The notes: generated by a model not told the origin, from the sequence alone. A stretch of 64,000 nucleotides of DNA from Chitinibacter sp. FCG-7 (GCF_040047665.1 NZ_CP157355.1:1550001-1614000), one strand, 5' to 3'; positions 43,376-53,148 are shown, numbered from the stretch's first letter. Program-made: numbers and translations.

Positions 43376-44446
43376 TTAGGCAATGTTCAAATTGTGTGTT
43401 GGTATGGTCAAATATTGTGATTTCTTGATGACAAATGATTTTCGTAGATACCGTCTTGCCGGTCGAGAATTTTGGTATTCAGCTTGATACTGTTTTTGCG
43501 TTTTCAGCACGCCGAAGCACAGATGAACTAATTTGCGCATGCAAGCCCCCAACGCCAACATTTTGCTCTTACCGCGTGCAAGTAAACGCTCAAATAAGGC
43601 TTTGACATGAGGGTTGTACTTGGTTGCGACGACCGCCGCCATGTAGAGCACCGCACGAACCTTTGCAGGGCCTGCTTTAGACAGTTTGGCGCGTCCAAGA
43701 ATCGATGAACCCGATTGCCGCTCCACGGGCACCAAGCCCAAATAGGCCGACAATTGCTCTGCCGTATTGAACTGGTGCGTATGCATTATCGCAAGCAATT
43801 GCGTGCCACTTTGGGGGCCGATTGCGGGGATGCTTTGCAGCAAATCGAGGTCGTTTTTCAAACCAGGATGACGGTCGATATGGTCATCAATTTGGCTTTG
43901 TAGCTTTTTAAGCTGGGTATTTAAAAAGGCAATACTGTCGTGAATGGATTGATGAATTAACTCGGGCGTGACGGTCGATTCGGCTTTTTCTTGGCGATTT
44001 TGTTCACGGAGCAGATCCTGCAAAATCGCTTCACGCCGGGCAAGCAATACTTTGAGAATGCGGGCTTCAGGTGGTGGAGGCATCCAGGCTGCGGGTTTAA
44101 TCATCGCGCAATAACGGGCAAGAACTTGGCTATCGACACCATCGGTTTTGGTGCGAACCGCAAGGCCTTGGCCGAAGTGTTTGACCTGAGCAGGGTTGGC
44201 AATCGAGACGCAGGCGCCAGCGTCATGTAGTAGCGTGGCGGCCAGTTCGTGATACACGCCGGTGGCTTCCATCGTGACGTGCAGCTGATTGTGCGGGATG
44301 TGATTTTTAGTTAGCCAAATGAGTAAATCGGCGAGTCCTTTGGTGGTATTTGCAACCACTTTGGCTTTGCCTTTAAGTGGATCAAGCTGTGTTAATAAGT
44401 AACAATCAAGCTTGGCTTTGGCCACATCGATGCCGAGATAAAACAC
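43376..44446 (-). CDS. IS110-family transposase, intact
   Basis: The 356-residue protein has the DEDD domain (YLGIDVAKAKLD, VTMEATGVYHEL, RTKTDGVDSQVLARY), a helical middle, LLQSIPAIGPQSGTQLLAIM, and the serine region ERQSGSSILGRAKLSKAG. IS110 enzymes use an RNA-guided (bridge RNA) recombination without hydrolysis products typical of DDE enzymes. The start is GTG at 44446, placed 7 bases after AGGAAG; the frame to 44704 runs through the noncoding end. It is only distantly similar to copy A. Confidence 0.93.
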   Translation of the reverse strand: MFYLGIDVAKAKLDCYLLTQLDPLKGKAKVVANTTKGLADLLIWLTKNHIPHNQLHVTMEATGVYHELAATLLHDAGACVSIANPAQVKHFGQGLAVRTKTDGVDSQVLARYCAMIKPAAWMPPPPEARILKVLLARREAILQDLLREQNRQEKAESTVTPELIHQSIHDSIAFLNTQLKKLQSQIDDHIDRHPGLKNDLDLLQSIPAIGPQSGTQLLAIMHTHQFNTAEQLSAYLGLVPVERQSGSSILGRAKLSKAGPAKVRAVLYMAAVVATKYNPHVKALFERLLARGKSKMLALGACMRKLVHLCFGVLKTQKQYQAEYQNSRPARRYLRKSFVIKKSQYLTIPTHNLNIA

Positions 44447-44650
44447 GAGAATGCTTCCTGTAAAAATGCCTAATTCGCCCACTTGCCTTGTGCATACAGG
44501 GTCAAGCCCTTGGCTACCGTTCAGTGTCTGATTTGGCGAAAGAAGTGAGGACGAAGGGTTTAATCTACAAAACAAGGTCAATGCCTTAAGGGTGGGCTCA
44601 AACTCACTTCGCCTCATGTGGTAGTAGCTAACCACCACGGGGAGAAAGAT
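43376..44650 (-). mobile_element. IS110-family insertion sequence, copy B (boundaries approximate)
   Basis: The intact DEDD transposase (43376-44446) is flanked on its 5' side by about 200 bases of structured noncoding sequence. The end beyond the transposase stop resembles the same end of copy A. The outer limit on the right must lie before the flavoprotein terminator at 44775 and probably before the AGGGTG palindrome at 44654. No terminal repeats are obvious, as expected for this family. Confidence 0.7.
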
Positions 44651-44653
44651 ACA

Positions 44654-44727
44654 AGGGTGCACTGAGCGCAGCCAATTGCACCAATGCTCGGCGTAGCGGC
44701 GCAATTCGCGATTGCTCAGTTCACCCT
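44654..44727. repeat. AGGGTG...CACCCT palindromic repeat
   Basis: Arms AGGGTGCACTGAG (44654-44666) and CTCAGTTCACCCT (44715-44727) match at 12 of 13 positions; the interior is also partly self-complementary. It resembles a common class of dispersed proteobacterial repeats and has a shorter relative beside IS110 copy A. Confidence 0.7.
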
Positions 44728-44774
44728 ACCTACTGCGGGAATCCACGAGGATGCTTTTCAGCAGGAAAAAAGAC

Positions 44775-44799
44775 CAATGGCGGGAGATACCCGCCATTG
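44775..44799 (-). terminator. Terminator of the flavoprotein gene
   Basis: CAATGGCGGG and CCCGCCATTG pair perfectly around five bases. On the minus strand the stem is followed by GTCTTTTTTCC. It lies 46 bases after the stop at 44845. Confidence 0.85.
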
Positions 44800-44844
44800 T
44801 ATTAACCCACAGCGCAATCTGTGATTAGCTCGCAGCCACATACC

Positions 44845-46479
44845 CTAGCCCATCATATCCAGCGCCAGCGCTTCGGCTACTTTAATCCCATCTACCCCTG
44901 CCGACAAAATCCCGCCCGCGTAGCCTGCGCCTTCACCGGCTGGATAAAGGCCGCGCACATTCAGCGATTGGCAATCGTCACCACGCGTAATGCGTAGCGG
45001 CGAGCTGGTGCGCGTTTCGACGCCAGTTAGCACGGCGTCGTGCATATCGTAGCCACGGATTTTCTTGCCAAATTCAGGCAGTGCTTCGCGCATTGCGGTG
45101 ATGGCATAATCGGGCAAGGCGCTGGCCAGATCGGTCCAATTCACGCCCGGTTTGTAGGATGGTTCGACGCTGCCAACATCTTTCGATGCGCGGCCAGCCA
45201 AGAAATCGCCAACGAGCTGCGCAGGTGCATTGTAATTGCCACCGCCGAGCACATAGGCATGGCTTTCCAGCTGGCGTTGGAACTCGATCCCCGCCATTGC
45301 GCCGCCCGGATAATCGCTGGGGTTAATGCTGACGACCATGCCTGAGTTGGCGTTGCGCTCGTTGCGCGAATACTGGCTCATGCCGTTGGTGACGACGCGA
45401 CCTGGCTCAGAGGTAGCGGCGACAACCGTGCCGCCCGGACACATACAGAAGCTATACACCGCGCGGCCATTGGCGGCGTGATGGACGAGTTTGTAGTCGG
45501 CTGCGCCCAAAATCGGATGCCCGGCGTATTTGCCCCAGCGCGCTTTGTCGATCAGTGATTGCGGGTGCTCGATCCGAAAGCCCACCGAGAATGGCTTGGC
45601 TTCCATAAACACGCCGCGCTCGTGCATCATCGCAAAGCTGTCGCGCGCGCTGTGGCCCAGCGCAATGACGACGTGTTCGCTGAGAATTTCGCTACTCGGA
45701 TGGCCTTCAACGCCGAGTTCCGTCACGCGCACACCACGGACTTGCTTCATGCCATCGGCGCTATCTTGCAGAATCAAATCATCCACGCGCTGCTGAAAGC
45801 GGATTTCGCCGCCAAGCGATTCAATCTCGGCGCGCATTTTTTCCACCATGCCGACCAGTTTGAACGTGCCGATATGCGGCTTGGCAATATACAGAATTTC
45901 ATCCGGCGCACCGGCTTTCACAAACTCGGTGAGTACTTTGCGGCCCAGATGACGCGGGTCTTTAATCTGGCTGTAGAGCTTACCGTCGGAGAACGTCCCC
46001 GCGCCGCCTTCGCCAAATTGCACATTGGATTCGGGATTCAGCGTATTTTTACGCCATAGGCCCCAAGTGTCCTGCGTGCGCTCGCGCACCTTTTTGCCGC
46101 GTTCCAGCACGATGGGTTTAAAACCCATCTGCGCCAGAATCAGCGCGGCAAAGATGCCACAGGGGCCAAAGCCGACGACGATGGGGCGATGCTTCAATTG
46201 CGCCGGGGCTTGCGTGACAAAGTGATACTGGGTATCCGGCGTGGGCATGACATGGCTGTCGGCTTTGAATTTGGCCAGCAGTTTGCCCTCGAGCACGCCA
46301 ACGTCCAGATCAATGATGTAGGCCAGCTGCATCTGGCTTTTGCGCGCGTCAAAGCTGCGCTTGTAAACCAGATAACTGGCAATGTCGGCTTCGCCAATGC
46401 CTAGGTATTTGGCAATGGCGGTTTTCAGCTCGGCATCAGAATGATCGAGCGGCAGTTTGAGTTCGGTAATGCGCAGCAT
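44845..46479 (-). CDS. FAD-dependent NAD(P)-type oxidoreductase
   Basis: The 544-residue protein has an N-terminal cap of about 90 residues (LPLDHSDAELKTAIAKYLG) and then the dinucleotide-binding VVGFGPCGIFAALILAQMG with LERG at the strand end. Further marks are FGEGGAGTFSDGKLYSQIKD, FCMCPGGTVVAATSEPG, and a C-terminal LYPAGEGAGYAGGILSAGVDG FAD motif. This matches the uncharacterised family of large FAD-dependent proteins found widely in bacteria and plastids. The reaction is unknown. AAGGA precedes the ATG. Confidence 0.88.
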   Translation of the reverse strand: MLRITELKLPLDHSDAELKTAIAKYLGIGEADIASYLVYKRSFDARKSQMQLAYIIDLDVGVLEGKLLAKFKADSHVMPTPDTQYHFVTQAPAQLKHRPIVVGFGPCGIFAALILAQMGFKPIVLERGKKVRERTQDTWGLWRKNTLNPESNVQFGEGGAGTFSDGKLYSQIKDPRHLGRKVLTEFVKAGAPDEILYIAKPHIGTFKLVGMVEKMRAEIESLGGEIRFQQRVDDLILQDSADGMKQVRGVRVTELGVEGHPSSEILSEHVVIALGHSARDSFAMMHERGVFMEAKPFSVGFRIEHPQSLIDKARWGKYAGHPILGAADYKLVHHAANGRAVYSFCMCPGGTVVAATSEPGRVVTNGMSQYSRNERNANSGMVVSINPSDYPGGAMAGIEFQRQLESHAYVLGGGNYNAPAQLVGDFLAGRASKDVGSVEPSYKPGVNWTDLASALPDYAITAMREALPEFGKKIRGYDMHDAVLTGVETRTSSPLRITRGDDCQSLNVRGLYPAGEGAGYAGGILSAGVDGIKVAEALALDMMG

Positions 46480-46576
46480 AGCTATCCTTCACAGGGTTGA
46501 GGTTTATTCAACAAGCTGCGCATTGTAAGAGTTTGTGGCTAGCTTGGGGAGTACAAACTGCCAGACGCAGTGGCGA

Positions 46577-47869
46577 TCAGGGCTGGGCGTACTCTACCCG
46601 GTTGCGGCCATTGGCTTTGGCGGCGTACAGGGCTTTGTCGGCGCGCTCAAGCGCTTTGCCAAAGCCGTCAGGGCCAACCACGCTGACGCCAAAGCTGGCG
46701 GTGAGCGCAATCCCGGTCGGCCAGATGGCGTTTTGCACCGCTTCGCGCAATTTTTCGGCGACCAGATGCGCCTGCTCACCTTCGGTTTGCGGCAGAAAGA
46801 GCACAAATTCTTCACCACCCCAGCGCACCACATAATCGCCATGCCGGACATGCGCGGTCAGAATCTGGGCAAATTTGACCAGCACTTCATCGCCGCGCGC
46901 ATGGCCGTGTTGATCATTCACCTTTTTAAAGTGATCAATATCGCAAATCACCATGGCCAGCGGGGCGGTGGCGTCGGCTTTTTCCATTTCCCGCGCAATA
47001 TCATTGCGGATGCCCGAACGATTGCGCACCTGCGTGAGCGGATCGAGTTTGGCCTGATCGGCGATCCGGCGTTTTTCTTCCTGTAGCGAGGCGTTGGCAA
47101 TAATCAGCTCGGACGCGTGCAGGCGGGCTTTTTGCAGGCGAAGGTGCAAACCGAGCAGCATTTTGATCATCACGGCAATACCCAGCAGCCCCCACAGCAG
47201 CACAATCAGCAGGAGCATCTGTTCGCGACTGATGTATTTACCTTCAAAAATCACATAGTCGATGTCAATCGTGTGCATACCGGGCTCTTGCAGACCGGCG
47301 GTGGAAATAATCAGCAAGGGCACATTGCTAAGGTCTACGCCGTAATGATCTAGCGGGATATTCTTGTCGGCCAGCCACCATGAGGCAACGTTAAATTTGT
47401 CCAGCGGCAAACTGACTTCTACGCCGTCCTGCACAATAAATTGCACTTCATTGAGCTTCCAGGTGGTGCTCTCGTGCAGATCGCTATATACCGGGTGGTA
47501 GTTGCGCATAAAAAAACGCACCCGGTGCTTGCCGGGGCCGGTGTAGCTCATTTTCATACGCACGCTTTTATAGCTACGAAAATCAATGCCATTGGGTGGT
47601 GTGGCGAGCTCGACACCCATTTCGCAATATGGCCAGGTAAACGATTTATCGAGCGCGCACTCCAGCCGCAGCGCTGACCCGATCCGGCTAATGGTCGCCA
47701 CCGATTGCCCGCCATCGAGTCTGTCGTCTGCCACCACGATGTCAAAGGGCGCCTTGGCATTAATCACCAGACTTTTGTTCAGACCATAATGCTGCCACAC
47801 CAGCAAAACCAAACTGATTCCAAACAAAATGCTGATCATGCCCGGCAGGCTAAGGCGCTGAAACATCAT
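46577..47869 (-). CDS. Membrane GGDEF diguanylate cyclase
   Basis: The 430-residue protein has a membrane helix at about 8-28, a periplasmic beta-rich domain (about 30-215, resembling carbohydrate-binding folds), a second helix (LLLIVLLWGLLGIAVMIKML), a short coiled coil, and a C-terminal GGDEF domain: LDPLTQVRNRSG, ICDIDHFKKVNDQHGHARGD, and RHGDYVVRWGGEEFVLFLP. The GGEEF site and the RxxD inhibitory site are intact. It should make c-di-GMP in response to a periplasmic cue, possibly a sugar. Confidence 0.9.
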   Translation of the reverse strand: MMFQRLSLPGMISILFGISLVLLVWQHYGLNKSLVINAKAPFDIVVADDRLDGGQSVATISRIGSALRLECALDKSFTWPYCEMGVELATPPNGIDFRSYKSVRMKMSYTGPGKHRVRFFMRNYHPVYSDLHESTTWKLNEVQFIVQDGVEVSLPLDKFNVASWWLADKNIPLDHYGVDLSNVPLLIISTAGLQEPGMHTIDIDYVIFEGKYISREQMLLLIVLLWGLLGIAVMIKMLLGLHLRLQKARLHASELIIANASLQEEKRRIADQAKLDPLTQVRNRSGIRNDIAREMEKADATAPLAMVICDIDHFKKVNDQHGHARGDEVLVKFAQILTAHVRHGDYVVRWGGEEFVLFLPQTEGEQAHLVAEKLREAVQNAIWPTGIALTASFGVSVVGPDGFGKALERADKALYAAKANGRNRVEYAQP

Positions 47870-48014
47870 GAATCCTTCAACTCGATGTTCTTATACTGGC
47901 AGCTAGCGCGACGCTTCACAAATCAAATTACGCCGATCCATGCACATTGCAATGCAGCAAATTTGGCCGCGCCGCCTACACTGAAAGCATTGTGACTTGA
48001 TAATGGGTTTTCTG

Positions 48015-49754
48015 ATGAATGCACCCAGCGTACGGAATGATCTGGCTTTGGGCCATGCGATTGCGCAAGCTTTGCTCGATGGCTTTAACCATCACTATCA
48101 GCTGTTTCGCGAGGCCAGCCGAGCCGCGCAGGCCAATTTTGAAACCGGCGACATTCACGCCCAGCAAACGCTGGTGCGCGACCGGATTGCTTTTTATGAT
48201 TTGCGCGTCAAGGAATGCGTGCAGCGACTGAAAGAAGAATTTAACGCCGACAGTTTGCCCGATCCGGTGTGGCAAAAAGTAAAGCAGCAGTACATCGGCC
48301 TGCTGATCAATCACCAGCAAATGGAGCTGGCGGAGACCTTTTTTAACTCGGTCTGCTGCCGCATTTTGCACCGCACGTATTTCCACAATGATTTCATTTT
48401 CTATCGCCCGGCGGTGTCGACCGAATATATCGAAGCCGATGGCCCGGCGTTTCGCACCTATTACCCCAATGAAGCCGGGCTAGCGGCAACGATTAGCCAG
48501 ATCATCAGTGATTTTGGCTTTACCCAACCGTTTGCCGATCTGCCCGGCGACGTACGCCGCATTATTCTGGCGCTGCGCCGACATGTGGGCAAACCGTTCA
48601 AAGCCAAATTCAGCAGCTATATCCAGGTGCTGGCTTCGCCGTTTTATCGCAATAAATCGGCGTATCTGATCGGGCAGGCCACGTATGGCCGGCGCAAAAT
48701 TCCGTTTGCACTGCCGGTCTGCCGCGACAATGGGCAACTGCAAATTGATGCCGCGCTGTTCAAGCCAGCGCAAATCCGCCATCTGTTTTCGCTGTCGCGC
48801 GCCTATTTTCTGGTCGATATGGCCGTGCCATCGGCGTATGTGCAGTTTTTGCACGATATGCTGCCCAATAAGCCGCGTGCCGAGCTGTACACCATGCTGG
48901 GGCTGGGCAAGCAAGGCAAAACCATGTTTTACCGCGAGCTGTTTCACCATTTGCGCCATTCAAATGATCAGTTTGTTTTTGCGCCGGGCACCAAGGGCAT
49001 GGTGATGAGCGTGTTTACGCTGCCCTCGTTTCCGTATGTGTTCAAAATCATCAAGGATGTGTTTGCGCCGCCCAAGGAAGTCGATCACGCCACGGTGCGC
49101 GCCAAGTATCTGCTGGTGAAGCAGCATGATCGGGTGGGTCGCATGGCCGACTCGCTGGAGTTTTCCGATGTAGCCTTGCCGCGCGCCCGCTTTGCCGAGG
49201 AAGTGCTGGCCGAGCTGCGCGAGCTGGCACCCAACGCCATCGAGGAAGACGGCGACACCATCGTCATTCGTCACCTGTTTATCGAATGCCGGATGAAGCC
49301 GCTCAATCTGTATATCCAGAACCGCAAAGGCGAGCAGGTAGAAGCGGTGATTCGCGATTATGGCAATGCGCTGCGCGAGCTGGCGATTGCCAATATTTTC
49401 CCCGGCGATATGCTGTTCAAGAATTTTGGCGTCACGCACGCTGGCCGCGTGGTGTTTTACGATTACGATGAAATCGAATACATGACCGATTGCGATTTCC
49501 GCCGTATCCCGCCGCCGCCCTCGCCCGAGTTTGAAATGAGCGGCGAAACCTGGTTTAGCGGCAATAAAAACGAAGTCTATCCGGAAGAATTCGGCAACTT
49601 TCTGCTCACCCGGCCCGACGTGCGGGCGGCCTTTATCAAATATCACGCCGACCTGCTCACGCCCAAATTCTGGCAAGACTGTAAAGCACGCATCCAGCAA
49701 GGCATCGTGGAAGATTTTTATCCTTATCCGCAATCATTGCGCTTCCATCAATAA
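48015..49754 (+). CDS. aceK: Isocitrate dehydrogenase kinase/phosphatase AceK
   Basis: The 579-residue protein matches AceK throughout: IAQALLDGFNHHYQLFREAS at the start, the ATP-binding loop FAPGTKGMVMSVFTLPSFPY near residue 325, and IFPGDMLFKNFGVTHAGRVV with FYDYDEIEYM for metal and catalysis. AceK phosphorylates isocitrate dehydrogenase to steer carbon into the glyoxylate shunt. ATG 48003 is an alternative start; neither has a strong ribosome site. aceA and aceB are not in this window. Confidence 0.95.
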   Translation: MNAPSVRNDLALGHAIAQALLDGFNHHYQLFREASRAAQANFETGDIHAQQTLVRDRIAFYDLRVKECVQRLKEEFNADSLPDPVWQKVKQQYIGLLINHQQMELAETFFNSVCCRILHRTYFHNDFIFYRPAVSTEYIEADGPAFRTYYPNEAGLAATISQIISDFGFTQPFADLPGDVRRIILALRRHVGKPFKAKFSSYIQVLASPFYRNKSAYLIGQATYGRRKIPFALPVCRDNGQLQIDAALFKPAQIRHLFSLSRAYFLVDMAVPSAYVQFLHDMLPNKPRAELYTMLGLGKQGKTMFYRELFHHLRHSNDQFVFAPGTKGMVMSVFTLPSFPYVFKIIKDVFAPPKEVDHATVRAKYLLVKQHDRVGRMADSLEFSDVALPRARFAEEVLAELRELAPNAIEEDGDTIVIRHLFIECRMKPLNLYIQNRKGEQVEAVIRDYGNALRELAIANIFPGDMLFKNFGVTHAGRVVFYDYDEIEYMTDCDFRRIPPPPSPEFEMSGETWFSGNKNEVYPEEFGNFLLTRPDVRAAFIKYHADLLTPKFWQDCKARIQQGIVEDFYPYPQSLRFHQ

Positions 49755-49759
49755 GATAG

Positions 49760-49808
49760 GGGTATTGCCTTGTAGCCAATATTAAAATTGACCTACATGG
49801 CAATACCC
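49760..49808. repeat. GGGTAT-type hairpin repeat, copy 6
   Basis: Arms GGGTATTGCCTTGTAG (49760-49775) and CTACATGGCAATACCC (49793-49808) match at 15 of 16 positions. It starts 6 bases after the aceK stop. Confidence 0.85.
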
Positions 49809-49949
49809 TCAATTAAAATCTAGCGCTCCTCATCCGCATATCGGATCGGCACTTGTGCCGCTGCAGCAGGGTCACAATTGCGTCATAATTCGGCCTCTTT
49901 ATCCGGGTTGTGCATCAAAGTGAAGTGGTCTTTCAAACTCCCGCCGTTT

Positions 49950-51587
49950 ATGCAACAAAAATGGTTTGCCGTGCCGGCCATCATTCTGATGTTGCTGCTG
50001 GGCCGTTTTGCCGTGGACGGACAGTGGAATATTCCGCGCATCGGCTTTTCGGCTTTGCTGTATCTGTTTTTTGCCATGTTTCTCAACCGCTGGGCGGCAG
50101 TCTGGGCAACGCTGAGCCTCGAAGCGCTGCTATACAACATCAGCTATGTGAAAAACAAGGCCACCGGCGAGCCCTTGCTGGGGCGTGATCTGCTGGAAGT
50201 TGGCCAGGGCATGGCACTCACTTCCTACATCAACTGGGACATTATTGGCTACGGCGTCGGCACAGTGGCGGCGATTGCGCTGGGTTTGTGGTTACGCCCC
50301 AAGTTCAAGGCCCGACGCATTGCGCCCGGCCTGATACTGTGTGTCATTGTCGGTGTGCAATTTGACAGCACTGGCCTGTACGCGGCGCAATCGCAAGCGG
50401 TACTGAGCAAAACACTTAGCACCAATTATGTGTTTTACAATTTCCGCGAAAACGTCAAACAGAACGGCATTCTGGGGCATCTGATCCTAAGCGCGGAAAG
50501 CATGCACCTGCCCAAAAGCGGGCAGCACGATTTTTACACGCGGCAATTGCCCGCACCGAGCGGCAATACCGATCCCGACATCGTCGTGGTGATGTGCGAG
50601 TCGTGCTACACCAGTCGTGACGAGAAAATGTCAACGCCGATGAACCGGCTCTCACCAGCCGGTTTTGTCGCCTCGCGCATTATCAGCCCGGTTTATGGTG
50701 GCGGCACGGCCGATGCCGAGTTTGAAGCGCTCACCGGCCTGTCTTCGCTGGCCTTACCCGGGATTGATTTTCAGAATTTTTCCGATCGCTACGATGAGCG
50801 CAGCGCCACGCTGGTGAGCGAGCTGAAAAACCACGGCTATCTGACCACCGGCATGCACAATTACTACGGCAGCTTTTACAAACGCGCCGAGGTGTACCCC
50901 AAATTCGGCTTTGACCGCACCCGCTTTGTCGACAAAATGAAATGGAATCGCAAGGCGGGCTGGCCCAAAGATTCGGCGATGTACGATGAGGCGCTGGCGC
51001 AATACCGCAGCACGCCGCCGCAGCAAAAACAGCTGATGTTTCTGGTCACCGTCTCGACGCACGGCCCGTTTATTGCCAATCAGGACGCCGGTTTAAGCCA
51101 GTACCGCGCCCGGCTTGATCTGGCGGTCAGCGATTTGCTGGCGTTTAACACCGCCTTGCAGCAGCAAGCCAAAGCGCGCGGCCGCGAGCTGATTGTGGTG
51201 GTGTTTGGCGATCACAAACCGGCGCTGAATAAGGAATTTGTTAAAAGCGGCATTCTGCCGCCAACCATGTTTGAGGTCGATCACAAAGGCGCACTGGCCT
51301 TTAAAAACCAGCTCAGCCCGCAAGACCATCGCATTCGGGGGGATGTACCGCTATATATCGCATCGAGCCGCGCCGATCAGGCCGACGCACTGGCCAGCGA
51401 GCTGGCCGATAAGCCGCTGTTCTGTCTGCCCGCCAGCCTGTCACGCCAGACCAGCAGTGTCAGCCCGTTTTTCAACGCCGTGGCCGAGCGCTGCCAGCGC
51501 AATGAAGGCTTTTACAGCCAGGGGCTGTGGTGGCGCAATATCTTCCCCGAAGGTCTATACGCCGAGCGACTGTTCGGCAATTCCTGA
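49950..51587 (+). CDS. LTA-synthase/MdoB-type sulfatase-fold membrane protein
   Basis: The 545-residue protein has about four or five N-terminal membrane helices (to residue about 150) and a periplasmic alkaline-phosphatase-like domain: DIVVVMCESCYTSRDEKMST, a GGGTADAEFEALTGL segment, a YYGSFYKRAEVYPKFGFD segment, VTVSTHGPF and VVFGDHKPAL with metal His/Asp. The usual nucleophile Thr in E-S-x position appears as C-Y-T. The family transfers phosphoglycerol or phosphoethanolamine to glycans. The start is uncertain; an in-frame GTG at 49920 and a TTG at 49878 would add 10 or 24 residues. Confidence 0.82.
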   Translation: MQQKWFAVPAIILMLLLGRFAVDGQWNIPRIGFSALLYLFFAMFLNRWAAVWATLSLEALLYNISYVKNKATGEPLLGRDLLEVGQGMALTSYINWDIIGYGVGTVAAIALGLWLRPKFKARRIAPGLILCVIVGVQFDSTGLYAAQSQAVLSKTLSTNYVFYNFRENVKQNGILGHLILSAESMHLPKSGQHDFYTRQLPAPSGNTDPDIVVVMCESCYTSRDEKMSTPMNRLSPAGFVASRIISPVYGGGTADAEFEALTGLSSLALPGIDFQNFSDRYDERSATLVSELKNHGYLTTGMHNYYGSFYKRAEVYPKFGFDRTRFVDKMKWNRKAGWPKDSAMYDEALAQYRSTPPQQKQLMFLVTVSTHGPFIANQDAGLSQYRARLDLAVSDLLAFNTALQQQAKARGRELIVVVFGDHKPALNKEFVKSGILPPTMFEVDHKGALAFKNQLSPQDHRIRGDVPLYIASSRADQADALASELADKPLFCLPASLSRQTSSVSPFFNAVAERCQRNEGFYSQGLWWRNIFPEGLYAERLFGNS

Positions 51588-51632
51588 TACAACGCGGCGA
51601 TGGGAAGACCATCGCCGTGAATATCAGCGGCG

Positions 51633-52556
51633 CTATGCCAGCCGCTTGAGCGCCTCGATACTGGGCACAAAAAACGCCGCGCCAGTGACTGCCCGGCTGA
51701 AGTTGAGCAAATGGTCAACGCGGCCATCCGACGTCGGGGCGACCATGCGGGCGAGCATTTTCTCGAAAATATCCGGCGTTTTGCAGTAGGACGTGAAATA
51801 CAGCCCCTTATCGCCGCTGGGCGAGCCATACGGCAGCGATTGACGCAGAATTTGCAGCTCTTCCCCGTCCTGCTCGATCACCACCCGGCTGATGTGCGCG
51901 GTAAACGGTTTATCCTCGTCGGGCAATTCTTCGTCGCTTTCCTTGGTGCGGCCAATCACGGCTTCCTGCTGCTTGACCGGCAGCTTGTTCCAGCTTTCCA
52001 TGCGGTGCACATAGCGCTGCACGTGCAGATAGCTGCCCCCAATCCATTGTGGGTCTTCGTCGCCAACCAGCGCAGCAGTCGCGCGCTCGTCACCATCGGG
52101 ATTTTCGGTGCCATCGACAAAGCCGGTCAGGTCGCGTTTGTCGCGATAGCGAAAGCCATGCACGGTTTCAATCGCGTCAAACCACTCGGCCATGTCCTGC
52201 GTAAACTGCTCGGCAAACTCGTACAGCACGTCAAAACGCTCGGCGCGCAAATGCAGCATCATGTCGCACTGCGTGGCTGGCGCAGGATGAATCGCCCCGG
52301 CGATGCGTGGAAAAGCCCTTAATTTGGCAGGCTTTTGCAGGCCGTAGACTTCGGGCCACAAATCAGCGCCAAAACCCAGGCAGGCCACAAAACCAGCGTC
52401 CGGATTCGCATCGGCCAGCGCGGCAACGCGCTCTGCCCACTGGGCAAACAAAGCCTTGCAGCGCGCGTCGGCACGGCGGCCCAGACGGCGGCGAAACAGC
52501 ATAAACAAACCATTACTCGATGCAGCAGGCAAAATGCCACTTTGCGGTGTGGTCAT
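51633..52556 (-). CDS. Dyp-type heme peroxidase (YfeX-like)
   Basis: The 307-residue protein has the Dyp signature GFVDGTENPDGDE (GXXDG motif, Asp near residue 150), heme-ligand region SYLHVQRYVHRMESWN, and VIGRTKESDEELPDE with DKPFTAHISRV. No signal or Tat peptide is seen, so it acts in the cytosol. Dyp peroxidases oxidise diverse substrates with peroxide; YfeX relatives can oxidise porphyrinogens. The start at 52556 has GAGAAG upstream. It is followed on the minus strand by no close gene. Confidence 0.92.
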   Translation of the reverse strand: MTTPQSGILPAASSNGLFMLFRRRLGRRADARCKALFAQWAERVAALADANPDAGFVACLGFGADLWPEVYGLQKPAKLRAFPRIAGAIHPAPATQCDMMLHLRAERFDVLYEFAEQFTQDMAEWFDAIETVHGFRYRDKRDLTGFVDGTENPDGDERATAALVGDEDPQWIGGSYLHVQRYVHRMESWNKLPVKQQEAVIGRTKESDEELPDEDKPFTAHISRVVIEQDGEELQILRQSLPYGSPSGDKGLYFTSYCKTPDIFEKMLARMVAPTSDGRVDHLLNFSRAVTGAAFFVPSIEALKRLA

Positions 52557-52578
52557 AGTTCTTCTTCTCGATGGATGA

Positions 52579-53148
52579 TTAATCAGGGCAAGCAAAGCGC
52601 CAGATTTGCGGCAAATAGCGCTCAAAATCGGTAAAACCATGGTCGCCGCCGGGTTCGACAGTTTGCAGGCAACCCCGGTAATAGTCTACGCCAATTCGGT
52701 AATCGAGCACTTCGTCGCCCTCTTGCGTCAGCAGCCAGTAGTGCGACAAACGGGTGGGTGCGCGCTCGTATTGCTGCAATTGCACCGCAAAAGACGCGTC
52801 AATTTGATGAATTTCACCAGTGTAGTAGTTTTCCTGCGGCCCCAGATATTGATTGATCAGATCGTAAGGCCTGACCGCTGGGTTCACCAGCACCGCCCGC
52901 CCGCCAAACTCCTCCACCGCCCAGGTAGCAAAAAAACCGCCCAGCGAGCTGCCAACAACGCAGAAGTCGCCCTTGAGCGGCTGCAATATCGAGCCAATCA
53001 GCGCAATCGCTGCATCGGGCTGCATCGGTATTTGCGGGCAGATCAGCCGGTCTGCCAGCCCTTGCTGCGCCATCCATTGCTGCGTGAGCTGGGCTTTGTC
53101 CGATAGCGGGCTGGATAAAAAGCCGTGCAGATAAACCAGCTGGGTCAT
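52579..53148 (-). CDS. YqiA/YcfP-type alpha/beta-hydrolase esterase
   Basis: The 189-residue protein starts MTQLVYLHGFLSSPLSDKAQ, has nucleophile elbow VVGSSLGGFFATWA (Ser near 69), and the late His in GGDHGFTDF. An Asp in GDEVLDY completes a likely triad. The family includes E. coli YqiA esterase. It overlaps the quinone oxidoreductase gene by ATGA and lies 22 bases before the peroxidase start, so the three probably form one transcript. Confidence 0.9.
   Translation of the reverse strand: MTQLVYLHGFLSSPLSDKAQLTQQWMAQQGLADRLICPQIPMQPDAAIALIGSILQPLKGDFCVVGSSLGGFFATWAVEEFGGRAVLVNPAVRPYDLINQYLGPQENYYTGEIHQIDASFAVQLQQYERAPTRLSHYWLLTQEGDEVLDYRIGVDYYRGCLQTVEPGGDHGFTDFERYLPQIWRFACPD

Larger units (their letters stand above)
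44447..44844. other. IS110 copy B noncoding end, candidate bridge-RNA region, and flank
   Basis: There is no gene. From 44447 to about 44650 the IS110 5' end includes a GTGGTAGTAGCTAACCACCAC hairpin near 44619-44638 and further stem potential. In IS110-group elements the bridge RNA is made from this side. An AGGGTG...CACCCT palindrome (44654-44727) and the flavoprotein terminator (44775-44799) follow. Confidence 0.5.
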
